Assembly: GCF_018069565.1 (NCBI RefSeq) | Contig: NZ_JAGPNL010000012.1 | Span: forward strand, 1-64,000 | Reading direction: 5' to 3' | Source: Streptomyces tagetis | Lineage (GTDB): Bacteria; Actinomycetota; Actinomycetes; Streptomycetales; Streptomycetaceae | DNA length: 64,000 bases | Shown here: one piece after another, positions 43,204 to 52,157 of the stretch | How positions within the stretch are numbered: position 1 is the first letter of the stretch | How the letters are laid out: every line of letters starts with the position of its first letter | Made by a program: the position numbers and the translations under genes | The notes under the pieces: generated by a model | The model's input: only the letters and a program-made list of their open reading frames with translations | Told to the model about the DNA's origin: nothing | Database searches by the model: none

Positions 43204-46200
43204 GTGTTCGCGCCGCCTCGTTTTCTCAGTCCGTTCGTGCGCACACGCACCCGGCTGACCCTCACCCTCGGCCTCGTACTGGCCGCACTGACCGCCGCCC
43301 TGCTGCCCTGGTGGCTGCCCGGCGACCCACCGGCCCCCGAGGCCCGCGAACCGGCCGGGAGGAAACCGGCGGCGACCGCGTCCCGCGACGAGGCCGCCGC
43401 CGCGGACGAGGCCCGGCGCACCGGGAAGCCGGTGCCGGTCGACACCGCCACCACCCAGACCTCGCTCACCTGGGCCCAGCCGGACGGGCGGATGCGCACC
43501 CGGACCACCGCGGTCCCCGAGCGGGCGAAGAACGCCGACGGCGTCTGGGCCCCGGTCGACAACCGGCTGCGCCGGAGCCGGGACGCCGGCGGACTGGGCG
43601 TACGGCCCGCCAACCCGCCGGTGCCGCTCCGGTTCTCCGGCGGCACCGACCGCCGGGACGAGCGGGCCGGCCGCTCCGCCGCCCGCCGGCTGCCCTCGGA
43701 CGGCGGCACCGCGAAGGACTCCGTACTGGCCGAGATGGACCTGGACGGCCACACGGTCGCCTACACCTGGCCGGGCCCGCTGCCCGAGCCGGTGCTCGAC
43801 GGCCCCCGGGCCCTCTACCCGGAGGTGCTGCCGGGCGTCGACCTGCTCCTGGTGGCCCGCGAGGAGGGCGGCTTCGGCCAACTGCTCGTCGTCAAGGACC
43901 GGGACGCCGCGCGCGGCGAGGCTCTGCAGACGGTGACCTACGGACTGCGCTCGTCGACGGCCGTGTTCACCCACGACGAGGAGGCCGGCCGGGTGCTGGT
44001 GCTGGACGGCTCCGGCACGGAGGTGGGCTCGGTCCCCACCCCCTTCGCCTGGGACTCCGGCGGCCGTGACCCCGAACTGCCCGAGGGCGAATCCGCGCCG
44101 CGCACCGCGGTCGGCACCCCGGCCGACGTACTGCGGCTCTCCGGCCTGAGCGGCGTCGAGCCCGGCGCCCGCAGCGCCCCGATCCCCGTCCGGCTGGACG
44201 GCGACGGCACCGGGACGGCCCGGCTCGGCCTGCGGATGTCCGGCACCGGCCTGCTCACCGACCCCGAGGCCCGCTTCCCGCTCTTCCTCGACCCGACCCT
44301 CAACGGGGCCTGGCTCGCCTGGACCGTGGCGTACAAGCCGTACCCCAACAGCAGCTTCTGGAACGGCACCAACTTCAGCTCCGGCACCTCCGACGCCCGG
44401 GTCGGCCACGAGAAGGACACCGGCGGCACCGCCCGCTCCTTCTGGCGGATGAACTTCAACAGCACGCTGAAGGGCGCCACGGTCACCTCCGCGAGCTTCA
44501 AGGTGCTCAACAACCACTCCTGGTCCTGCACCACCCGGCAGTTCCAGTTCTGGCTCACCGGCGCCATCTCGTCCGGCACCACCTGGAACAAGCAGCCGAG
44601 CTGGACCACGGAGCTCCAGCGCAAGTCGTTCGCGCACGGCTGGTCCTCCACTTCCTGCCCGGACGCCTACGAGTCGTTCGACGTGAAGGCCGCCGCGCAG
44701 AAGGGCGCCGACGGCGGCTGGGCCAACATCACCTTCGGCATGCGCGCGACCACCGAGACCGACACCGAGACCTGGCGGAAGTTCCGGGCGACCTCGGCCG
44801 CGCTCGAAGTGGTCTACAACCGGCCGCCCGCCGTCCCCACCGGCGTCTCCAGCGCCCCCGGCGGGACCTGCGCCACCAGTACGGCGGGAGCCACCATCGG
44901 CAAGACCGGCCTGGTCCTGTCCGCGAAGGCCACCGACCCCGACGGCAACCTGAAGGGGCTGCGCTTCCGGTTCTGGAAGGCCGGCGAGACCACGCCCGCG
45001 GGCACCCTCGTCACCAGCCTGTCCGGCGGCAAGGCCACGCTGACCGTCCCGGCCACGTCCCTGACGGACAAGGCGAAGTACTACTGGGACGTCCGCGCCG
45101 AGGACTCCGGCGGCCTCGTCTCCGCCTACCACCCCACCAGCGGCAACCGGTGCACCGTCACCGTCGACGGCTCCGCCCCGCCACCGCCGGTCATCACCAG
45201 CGACGACTTCCCCGAGGCCACCCCCGACGGCCAGACCTGGGCGAACGCGCCGTTCGGCGCCACCGGCAAGGTCACCTTCGCCTCCGAGGGGGCGGCCAGG
45301 TTCGAGTGGTCGGTGGAGGGCCTGGACTGGACCGTCGTGACGGCCGGCGCCGACGGCACCGCCACCGTGGCCGCACTCCGGCCCCCGCACGCCGGCCCCA
45401 ACTGGCTCAACGTGTACGCCTACGACGCGGTCGGCAACAAGAGCGCCCGCTCCGACTACGCCTTCTACGTCCCGCCGCGCGACAAGGCCGACGCCCCCGG
45501 CGACACGGGCGGCGACGGCATCCCCGACCTGCTGATCGTGAACGAGGACGGCAACCTGCTCAACTGCGTCGGGGCGCCCGGCGGCGAGCTGTACGGCTGC
45601 CTGGACGGCTCGTACACCTCGGACCGCGCCCTGCACCCGGCCGGGCACTGGTACGACCCGGCCACCGGCAAGGCCGCGCTGATCACCCACTACCAGGACG
45701 TCTATCCCGGCGACGGTGCCACCGACCTGTTCGCCGTCACCCCCGACGGCGGGTTCTGGCTCTACCCCGGCGACGGCTACGGCAGCTTCAACGTCGACAA
45801 GCGGCTGCGGATCAGACTGCCCTCGGGCGTCCCCGCGCCCTCCACCTGGGCGCAGATCAAGGCCGTCGGGGACATCACCGGTGACGGGCACGCGGACCTC
45901 GCCCTGCGGGCCGGCACCCAGTTCTGGGTCCTGTCCGGCTACAGCGGGGCCACCTTCCAGTCGGCCACGCTGATGAACGACGACGCCTGGGCCCGCCGGG
46001 ACATCGTGAACATCGCCGACATCAACGGGGACGGCACCCCCGACCTGCTCTGGCGCAATCTGGACAACGGGGCGCTCAATGTGCGCCACGGCAAACCCGG
46101 ACCCGTGCGCGGCAGTGTCGACCTCGTCTCGCTCAAGCTGGCCACCGGTTCGCTCAACGGGGATGTGTCCTACGGCACGAACTGGAAGGAGTCGGTGATC

Positions 46201-46371
46201 TCGACGGCCCTCGGCATCCCGGACGTCAACGGGGACGGCGTCCCCGACATCTGGGCCCGGTACGCCGCCGACGGGCAGATGCGGGTCTACCACCCGTCCA
46301 GGACCGACGCCATGGCGCCGGTGAAGACCGTGCTCACCGTGGACTGGAGGTCGGTCAGGGCCATGGGCTGA
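43204..46371 (+). CDS. Secreted FG-GAP/VCBS repeat protein, divergent partner of the RHS toxin
   Basis: A 1,055-residue surface protein from GTG 43204 (GGGGAG upstream) with an N-terminal membrane anchor or signal (LTLTLGLVLAALTAALLPWW). The middle has a DNRLRE-like region (NSSFWNGTNFSSGTSDARVG) and an Ig/FN3-like part (RPPAVPTGVSSAPGG). The C-terminal third has calcium-binding FG-GAP units: DTGGDGIPDLL, GDGATDLFAV, DITGDGHADLAL, DINGDGTPDLLW and DVNGDGVPDIWARY. Proteins of this type commonly neighbour Streptomyces RHS toxins and may help display, export or target binding. A 392-bp intergenic region separates it from the divergent toxin gene; no clear promoter motif was found there. Confidence 0.85.
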   Translation: MFAPPRFLSPFVRTRTRLTLTLGLVLAALTAALLPWWLPGDPPAPEAREPAGRKPAATASRDEAAAADEARRTGKPVPVDTATTQTSLTWAQPDGRMRTRTTAVPERAKNADGVWAPVDNRLRRSRDAGGLGVRPANPPVPLRFSGGTDRRDERAGRSAARRLPSDGGTAKDSVLAEMDLDGHTVAYTWPGPLPEPVLDGPRALYPEVLPGVDLLLVAREEGGFGQLLVVKDRDAARGEALQTVTYGLRSSTAVFTHDEEAGRVLVLDGSGTEVGSVPTPFAWDSGGRDPELPEGESAPRTAVGTPADVLRLSGLSGVEPGARSAPIPVRLDGDGTGTARLGLRMSGTGLLTDPEARFPLFLDPTLNGAWLAWTVAYKPYPNSSFWNGTNFSSGTSDARVGHEKDTGGTARSFWRMNFNSTLKGATVTSASFKVLNNHSWSCTTRQFQFWLTGAISSGTTWNKQPSWTTELQRKSFAHGWSSTSCPDAYESFDVKAAAQKGADGGWANITFGMRATTETDTETWRKFRATSAALEVVYNRPPAVPTGVSSAPGGTCATSTAGATIGKTGLVLSAKATDPDGNLKGLRFRFWKAGETTPAGTLVTSLSGGKATLTVPATSLTDKAKYYWDVRAEDSGGLVSAYHPTSGNRCTVTVDGSAPPPPVITSDDFPEATPDGQTWANAPFGATGKVTFASEGAARFEWSVEGLDWTVVTAGADGTATVAALRPPHAGPNWLNVYAYDAVGNKSARSDYAFYVPPRDKADAPGDTGGDGIPDLLIVNEDGNLLNCVGAPGGELYGCLDGSYTSDRALHPAGHWYDPATGKAALITHYQDVYPGDGATDLFAVTPDGGFWLYPGDGYGSFNVDKRLRIRLPSGVPAPSTWAQIKAVGDITGDGHADLALRAGTQFWVLSGYSGATFQSATLMNDDAWARRDIVNIADINGDGTPDLLWRNLDNGALNVRHGKPGPVRGSVDLVSLKLATGSLNGDVSYGTNWKESVISTALGIPDVNGDGVPDIWARYAADGQMRVYHPSRTDAMAPVKTVLTVDWRSVRAMG

Positions 46372-46405
46372 TCCGGGGGCGGGGCCGGTGGCCCCACCGC
46401 CGGCG

Positions 46406-46436
46406 CCGCCCGCCCCCCGCTGCCGGGGGCGGGCGG
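46406..46436 (+). terminator. Terminator after the FG-GAP gene
   Basis: Twelve-base arms (46406-46417 and 46425-46436) pair perfectly with a 7-base loop, 35 bases past the stop codon. Confidence 0.7.
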
Positions 46437-46548
46437 TGCCGTGTTCCGGGCGGGCACGGTGCCGTGTCCCGGGGCGCGTGGCAACGTGTCCCGGGACGGC
46501 GTGGCAACGTGTTCCGGGCGGGCGTGGTGCCGTGTTCCGGGTGGGCGT
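46435..46548 (+). repeat. Five-copy 22-23-bp tandem repeat upstream of era
   Basis: Units at 46435, 46458, 46480, 46503 and 46526 share the pattern GG(TGC/CAA)CGTGT(T/C)CCGGG. They begin inside the terminator stem and end 38 bp before the era start. Confidence 0.85.
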
Positions 46549-46574
46549 GGTGCGGTGGGGGGTCCGGGATCGGG

Positions 46575-46580
46575 GACAAT
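46575..46580 (+). promoter_or_regulatory. Candidate -10 element of era
   Basis: GACAAT ends 6 bases before the era start codon, which would give a leaderless or nearly leaderless mRNA. There is no Shine-Dalgarno sequence. The -35 element is not evident. Confidence 0.4.
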
Positions 46581-46586
46581 GGCGCC

Positions 46587-47540
46587 ATGAGCGTGCGTAC
46601 CCAGTCATCCGAAACGCCGGCCGAGGCTGTCCACCGGGCCGGCTTCGCCTGCTTCGTGGGCCGCCCCAACGCGGGCAAGTCCACCCTCACGAACGCTCTG
46701 GTCGGGCAGAAGGTGGCCATCACCTCGAACCGGCCGCAGACCACCCGGCACACCGTGCGCGGCATCGTGCACCGTGAGGACGCCCAGCTCATCCTGGTGG
46801 ACACCCCCGGGCTGCACAAACCGCGCACGCTGCTGGGCGAGCGGCTGAACGACGTGGTGCGCACGACGTGGGCCGAGGTCGACGTGATCGGTTTCTGTCT
46901 GCCCGCCAACGAGAAGATCGGCCCCGGCGACCGTTTCATCGCCAAGGAGCTGGCCGGGATCAAGAAGACCCCGAAGGTGGCGATCGTTACCAAGACGGAC
47001 CTCGTCGACTCCAAGGCCCTCGCCGAACAGCTCATCGCCATCGACCGGCTCGGCGCGGAGCTGGGCCTCGCCTGGGCCGAGATCGTGCCCGTGTCGGCCA
47101 CCGGCAACCAGCAGGTGAGCCTCCTCGCCGACCTGCTGGTGCCGCTCATGCCGGAGGGCCCGGCCCTCTACCCCGAGGGCGACCTGACCGACGAGCCCGA
47201 GCTGGTGATGGTCGCCGAGCTGATCCGGGAGGCCGCCCTGGAGGGCGTCCGCGACGAGCTGCCGCACTCCATCGCGGTCGTCGTCGAGGAGATGCTGCCG
47301 CGCGAGGACCGGCCGGCCGACAAGCCGCTGCTCGACATCCACGCCAACGTGTTCATCGAGCGCCCCAGCCAGAAGGGCATCGTCATCGGCCCCAAGGGCA
47401 AGCGGCTGAAGGACGTCGGCATCAAGTCCCGCAAGCAGATCGAGGCCCTGCTCGGCACGCCCGTCTTCCTCGACCTGCACGTCAAGGTCGCCAAGGACTG
47501 GCAGCGCGACCCCAAGCAGCTCCGCCGCCTCGGCTTCTGA
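46587..47540 (+). CDS. era: GTPase Era
   Basis: Binds the 3' end of 16S rRNA and helps 30S assembly. A 317-residue protein with G1 (VGRPNAGKSTLTNALVG), G3 (DTPG), G4 (TKTD) and a C-terminal KH domain (KGIVIGPKGKRLKDVGIKSR). In other Streptomyces, era follows the cytidine-deaminase-like gene closely; here the toxin island separates them. Confidence 0.97.
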   Translation: MSVRTQSSETPAEAVHRAGFACFVGRPNAGKSTLTNALVGQKVAITSNRPQTTRHTVRGIVHREDAQLILVDTPGLHKPRTLLGERLNDVVRTTWAEVDVIGFCLPANEKIGPGDRFIAKELAGIKKTPKVAIVTKTDLVDSKALAEQLIAIDRLGAELGLAWAEIVPVSATGNQQVSLLADLLVPLMPEGPALYPEGDLTDEPELVMVAELIREAALEGVRDELPHSIAVVVEEMLPREDRPADKPLLDIHANVFIERPSQKGIVIGPKGKRLKDVGIKSRKQIEALLGTPVFLDLHVKVAKDWQRDPKQLRRLGF

Positions 47541-47618
47541 GCCCCGGCCGGACGGGATCGCCCCCGCCTGCCCTTCGCGCCTGCCTTTCGCGCCCGCCCG
47601 CTCGGGTCCGGCCCCGGG

Positions 47619-49097
47619 TCAGCCCGGCCGGCGGAAGCCGATGGTGGGCACGGCGCGGCGCAGCGGCCAGGGCCGTGCCCGTTCGTCGCGGACCAGGTCC
47701 GCCAGGAACGCGTACCGGCGCAGTGCCTCCGGGTCCTGCCCCGGCACCGACTGCACCCGGCGCCACCAGGCGGCGATCTCCGACCAGCCCGGCGCCGACA
47801 GCGAGCCGCCGAACTCCTGCACCGAGAGCGCCGCGGTCAGCCCCGCGAAGGCGAGCCGGTCGGCCAGCGGCCAGCCGGCCAGCGTGCCGGTGACGAAACC
47901 GGCGACGAACACGTCCCCGGCGCCGGTCGGGTCCAGCGCCTCCACCTCGATCGCCGGCACCTCGGCGCTCTCCCCGGTCCGCCCGTCGACCGCGTACGCG
48001 CCCTCCGCGCCGAGGGTGACCACGGCGACCGGCACGTGGGCGGTCAGGGCGTGCGCGGCGGCGCGGGGGCAGGCGGCGCGGGTGTAGCGCATGGCCTCGG
48101 CGGCGTTCGGCAGGAACGCCTCGCAGTGGGCGAGGTCGGGCAGGCCCGCCAGGTCCCAGGCACCGGTCTCGTCCCAGCCGACGTCGGCGAAGACCCGGGT
48201 GCCGCGGGTGGCGGCCTGCGCGATCCAGGGGGCGCGGACGCCGGGGGTGAGGGAGGCGATGGCCGCGCGGGCGCGGGGCGGGCACTGCGGCGAGGGCTCC
48301 TGCGGCGGGGGCTCGTGGCCGTGGGAGACCATCGTGCGCTCCCCCTCGTACGCCATCGAGACCGTGACCGGCGAGTGCCAGCCGGGGACGGTCCGCGAGG
48401 GGGTGAGGTCGATGCCCTCGCCCTGCGCGAGGGCGTCCCAGCAGTAGTCGCCGTAGTGGTCGTCGCCGAAGGCCGCGGCGAGCGAGGTGCGCAGGCCGAG
48501 GCGGGCCAGGGCGGTCGCCATGTTGGCGACGCCGCCGGGGCTCGATCCCATGCCGCGCGCCCAGGACTCGGTGCCGCGCACGGGGGCGGAGTCGAGTCCG
48601 GTGAAGATCACGTCGAGGAAGACGGTGCCGGTCAGGTACACGTCCCAGGGCGGGTCCTGGGGGGTGCGCAGGGCGGCGAGGGGGTCGGCCTGGGGGTGGC
48701 GGCCGGATGCCTCGTCCAGGTGGTGACGGTGTGTGCGCTCCTCGGCGGGCGGCACCTCGGAGAGCCCCGCGGGCGTGTCGGCTGAGGGGGCGGTGGGGCC
48801 GGTGGGTGTGGTGGTCGGCGTGTCGGCGGAGGGCGCGGTGGGCGGGGGCTCGGGCGGGTCGTACGGCGTGTCGTGCGTGACATCGGCCGACGCGCCGTAC
48901 GGCACCTCCGCCGGCACGTCGTACGGCCCGTCCGGCGACACGCCGTGCGGCGCTGCGGCGGACACCCCGGCCGGCACGCCGGCGGGCGCTCCCGCCCGCG
49001 TGTCGCCCGGAATCCGGGTCGACACGCCGGTGGGCGGCGGTCCCCCGGCGGACTCGTCCGGCGAGGTCGACGCGGTGGACACGGTGGACGCTGTCAC
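47619..49097 (-). CDS. PfkB-family sugar kinase with a long disordered N-terminus
   Basis: A 492-residue protein. The ribokinase-like domain spans about residues 150-450 (YLTGTVFLDVIFTGLDSAPV, SSPGGVANMATALARLG, and the anion-hole motif ALDPTGAGDVFVAGFVTG). The first 145 residues are low-complexity Pro/Ala/Thr/Asp/Tyr repeats (GVSPDGPYDVPAEVPYGASA, TPTTTPTGPTAPSADTP). The start GTG has GGGAG upstream. Substrate unknown; FGDDHYGDYCWDALAQGEGI is the expected sugar-binding region. The tail could be surface-exposed or regulatory, or the true start may be internal. Confidence 0.88.
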   Translation of the reverse strand: MTASTVSTASTSPDESAGGPPPTGVSTRIPGDTRAGAPAGVPAGVSAAAPHGVSPDGPYDVPAEVPYGASADVTHDTPYDPPEPPPTAPSADTPTTTPTGPTAPSADTPAGLSEVPPAEERTHRHHLDEASGRHPQADPLAALRTPQDPPWDVYLTGTVFLDVIFTGLDSAPVRGTESWARGMGSSPGGVANMATALARLGLRTSLAAAFGDDHYGDYCWDALAQGEGIDLTPSRTVPGWHSPVTVSMAYEGERTMVSHGHEPPPQEPSPQCPPRARAAIASLTPGVRAPWIAQAATRGTRVFADVGWDETGAWDLAGLPDLAHCEAFLPNAAEAMRYTRAACPRAAAHALTAHVPVAVVTLGAEGAYAVDGRTGESAEVPAIEVEALDPTGAGDVFVAGFVTGTLAGWPLADRLAFAGLTAALSVQEFGGSLSAPGWSEIAAWWRRVQSVPGQDPEALRRYAFLADLVRDERARPWPLRRAVPTIGFRRPG

Positions 49098-49307
49098 GGT
49101 GCGCTCCCTGGCGTGGTGCGGATCAGGCCAGTGTGCACCACGTGAGGCGCCCGGTGGGGCCGTGCCCGGCCGGTGTCACGCCCGCGGGTGGCGGGCCGCG
49201 GGCCGGGCCCACCGGGGCGCACGGACCTCCGACGTGACCCGTCGGCGCCCCGCCGGCCTGACGGGCCGCACCCGGCCCCGCCGGCCCCCTCCCGCCCCTC
49301 CAGGCCC

Positions 49308-50603
49308 CTACCAGCGCGGCACCGCGGGCGGGACCCACGACGGGTCGGCGACGCGCATGGCCGCCGCGTCGTCGCGGTCCCGGAGGGTGCCGTCGTCGTC
49401 GAGCCAGCGCCGGTGGAGGGCGTCGAGCCGGTCGCGGTCGAGGGTGACGCCGAGGCCCGGCGCGTCGGAGACGGCGATCCTGCCGCCGTCGAAGGCGAGG
49501 CGTTCGGTGAGGACGTCCTCCGACTGCCAGGGGTAGTGGGTGTCGCAGGCGTGGCGCAGTCCGGGGACGGTGGCGGCGACGTGGGTCATCGCGGCGAGGC
49601 TGATGCCCAGGTGGGTGTTGGAGTGCATGGAGACGCCGACGCCGAAGGCACGGCAGACGGCGGCCAGGTGAGCGGTGTTGCGCAGCCCGCCCCAGTAGTG
49701 GTGGTCGGAGAGCAGCACCTGGACGGCGCCCCGGGTGAACGCCTCCCGGATCTCGGCGGCCGTCGTCACGCACATGTTGGTCGCCAGCGGGACCCCCGTG
49801 CGCGCGGCGACCTCGGCCATGGCGTCGGTGCCGAGGGCGGGGTCCTCCAGGTACTCCAGGACCCCGGCGAGTTCCCGGGCGACCCGTATCGAGGTCTCCA
49901 CCGACCAGGCGCCGTTCGGGTCGAGCCGCAGGGGGTGTCCGGGGAAGGCGTCGGCGAGGGCGCGGACGGCGGCGATCTCCTCGTCGGGCGGGAAGACGCC
50001 GCCCTTGAGCTTGAACGAGGTGAAACCGTGCCGTTCGGTGAACGCGCGGGCCTGCGCGACCACTCCGGCCGGGTCGAGGGCGGCGCCCCAGTCGTCCTTC
50101 TCGGCCACCACGCCGTCGGGGTGGCCGGCCCAGCGGTAGAAGAGGTACGCGCTGTACTCGACCGCGTCGCGCACCTTGCCGCCGAGCAGGGCGTGCACCG
50201 GCAGTCCGAGGCTCTTGCCGAGGGCGTCGAGGCAGGCGACCTCGAAGCCGGAGGCGACGGACAGGCGCAGTTTCTCGGCGGTCTGGACACCGCGCAGTCC
50301 GCCGACGTCGGCGCGGCCGTCGACCCGGGCGGCGTCGACGGCCACGGCGTCGGCGAGGACGTGCAGGGCGTTCACGTCCGTGACCCGGTGGCCGGTGAGG
50401 CGGTCGGCGAGGGGGCGGGCGAGTTCCAGGTAGGTGGTGTCGCCGTAGGTCTCGCCGACGCCGGTGACGCCGCCCGCGGTGTCGACCTCGACGATCAGGC
50501 GCGGGGTGTACGGCTGGTGGACGCCCTGGGTGTTGAGCAGGGGCGGGTCGGCGACGAGGATCGGGGTGAGGCGTATCGCGGTGATGGCGAGGTCGCGGCT
50601 CAC
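49308..50603 (-). CDS. gudD: Glucarate dehydratase (enolase superfamily)
   Basis: Dehydrates D-glucarate (or idarate) to 5-dehydro-4-deoxyglucarate. The 431-residue enolase-fold protein has the catalytic Lys in SFKLKGGVFPPDEE, metal ligands in PLRLDPNGAWSVETSIRVAR and LEYLEDPALG, and the His-containing GVGVSMHSNTHLGISLAAMT. It overlaps its upstream neighbour by GTGA and works with it in sequence. Confidence 0.93.
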   Translation of the reverse strand: MSRDLAITAIRLTPILVADPPLLNTQGVHQPYTPRLIVEVDTAGGVTGVGETYGDTTYLELARPLADRLTGHRVTDVNALHVLADAVAVDAARVDGRADVGGLRGVQTAEKLRLSVASGFEVACLDALGKSLGLPVHALLGGKVRDAVEYSAYLFYRWAGHPDGVVAEKDDWGAALDPAGVVAQARAFTERHGFTSFKLKGGVFPPDEEIAAVRALADAFPGHPLRLDPNGAWSVETSIRVARELAGVLEYLEDPALGTDAMAEVAARTGVPLATNMCVTTAAEIREAFTRGAVQVLLSDHHYWGGLRNTAHLAAVCRAFGVGVSMHSNTHLGISLAAMTHVAATVPGLRHACDTHYPWQSEDVLTERLAFDGGRIAVSDAPGLGVTLDRDRLDALHRRWLDDDGTLRDRDDAAAMRVADPSWVPPAVPRW

Positions 50604-51574
50604 AGGGTGGCTCCCACGAGGTCGAGTCCGGCGGTGAGCAGGGCGCGCAGGGCGGCGAGGTCGTCGGCGCCGGGGTCGGTGAGCGGGGCGCGGACCGGGC
50701 CGACGGGCTGTCCGCGCAGGCGGGCGGCGGCCTTGACGAGGGAGACGGAGTAGCCGGGGACGCGGTCGCGGAGTTCGACGAAGGGGACGTAGAAGCCGCG
50801 CAGCAGGGCGTCGACGGTGGCGTCGTCGCCGCGGCCGAGGGCGGCGCGGAAGGCGTTGGCGATCTCGGGGGCGAAGGCGTGCGCGGCGGAGGAGTAGGCC
50901 GGGACGCCGAGGGCGGTGTAGGCGCGGGCCTGGACCTCGGCGGTGGCGGCGCCGTTGAAGAAGAGGAAGTCCCCGGGGGCGGCGAGGACGAGGCGCTGGA
51001 GGCGGTCGAGGTCGCCGTGGCCGTCCTTGAGGCCGACGACGCCGGGGAGGCGGGCGATGCGGCGCACCGTCTCGGCGGTGTAGGCGACCTGGCCGCGCTG
51101 GTAGGCGACGAGCGGGAGGCGGGTGCCGGCGGCGAGGCGTTCCAGGTGGGCGGCGAGGCCGTGCTGCGGGGCGGCGGTGAGGTAGTGCGGCAGGACCAGC
51201 AGGGCGTCGGCGCCGGCGTCCTCGGCGAGGCGGGCGAAGCGCAGGGCCTGGGCCCAGCCGTAGCCGGTGCCGGCGACGACGGGGACGCGGCCGGCCGCCT
51301 CCCGGACGGCGATGGTGACGGCCTGCCGGTACTCGTCCTCGTCGAGGGAGAAGAACTCGCCGGTGCCGCAGGCGGGGAAGAGGGCGCCGGGGCCGGCGGC
51401 GAGCCGTCCGGCGACGTGGGCGCGGTAGCCGTCGGCGTCCAGTGATCCGTCGTCGCGGAAGGCGGTCAGCGGGAAGGAGAGCACCCCGCCCGCCATCCCG
51501 TCCCGCAGCCGCCGCACCACCGCGCCCGCCGGGCCGGGGCCTGCGCCTGGGCCCGTGTCGCTGTCGAGACTCAC
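50600..51574 (-). CDS. 5-dehydro-4-deoxyglucarate dehydratase
   Basis: A DHDPS-like class I lyase, 324 residues, converting 5-dehydro-4-deoxyglucarate to 2-oxoglutarate semialdehyde with loss of water and CO2. The Schiff-base Lys lies in LPGVVGLKDGHGDL, and the N-terminal GVLSFPLTAFRDDGSLDADG and GTGEFFSL match the family. It lies upstream of the glucarate dehydratase gene with GTGA overlap, forming a two-gene catabolic operon. The following aldehyde dehydrogenase of the full pathway is not in the window. Confidence 0.92.
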   Translation of the reverse strand: MSLDSDTGPGAGPGPAGAVVRRLRDGMAGGVLSFPLTAFRDDGSLDADGYRAHVAGRLAAGPGALFPACGTGEFFSLDEDEYRQAVTIAVREAAGRVPVVAGTGYGWAQALRFARLAEDAGADALLVLPHYLTAAPQHGLAAHLERLAAGTRLPLVAYQRGQVAYTAETVRRIARLPGVVGLKDGHGDLDRLQRLVLAAPGDFLFFNGAATAEVQARAYTALGVPAYSSAAHAFAPEIANAFRAALGRGDDATVDALLRGFYVPFVELRDRVPGYSVSLVKAAARLRGQPVGPVRAPLTDPGADDLAALRALLTAGLDLVGATL

Positions 51575-51679
51575 CCTGGGCTCATCTCCCTAGGTAGCTG
51601 TCGTCAGGAGCCGCCATCGAGCGCCGCCGTCAGGAGCCGCCGCCCAGGCGTCCACGTATGGGAATGGAGGCTAGGTACA

Positions 51680-52140
51680 CGAACAGCAGCCGTCAACGGT
51701 GCCACCCACTCACCGACACCCCCACACCACCCCGCCCCGGCCCCCGGCCCCGACCCGCACCCACACCGCCCCACCCGCACCCCCCGCCCCCACCGGCAGC
51801 ACGGACATCCAGCGAACTGACACCCGGAGCCCCCCGAACGCCCCCGAGCCCCCCAAACCCCTCCCCCCGCAACCCGGACGGCCCGCCTCCCCCGAGACCC
51901 GCCCGGAAGACCACCCACCGGACCCCCAACACCGTTCGGAACACGGGCACTTCCCCGCACTCCACCCACCCCACGGCCCGTCAGAAACTCTCGCTGCTAC
52001 CCAGCCTCCCCGACCCCAAACACACATGTGTCTCAGATCACACCCACTCGCCTCCCGTGCCCCTCCCGGCGCTTGATACAAATTGCCCCGCACGATCCCG
52101 TGACCTTCCGGCGGTCGGCGCTCTCCCCTTCCCCTTTCGC
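51680..52140. other. C-rich, gene-free intergenic tract
   Basis: This stretch between the divergent glucarate and MFS genes is strongly C-rich and G-poor on the plus strand, especially 51700-51930, which consists almost wholly of C, A and scattered G. TACAAAT (about 52076-52082) may be a -10 element for the MFS gene. I see no gene or repeat unit, only composition. Confidence 0.6.
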
Positions 52141-52157
52141 ACGCCCCGGGAACGCCC

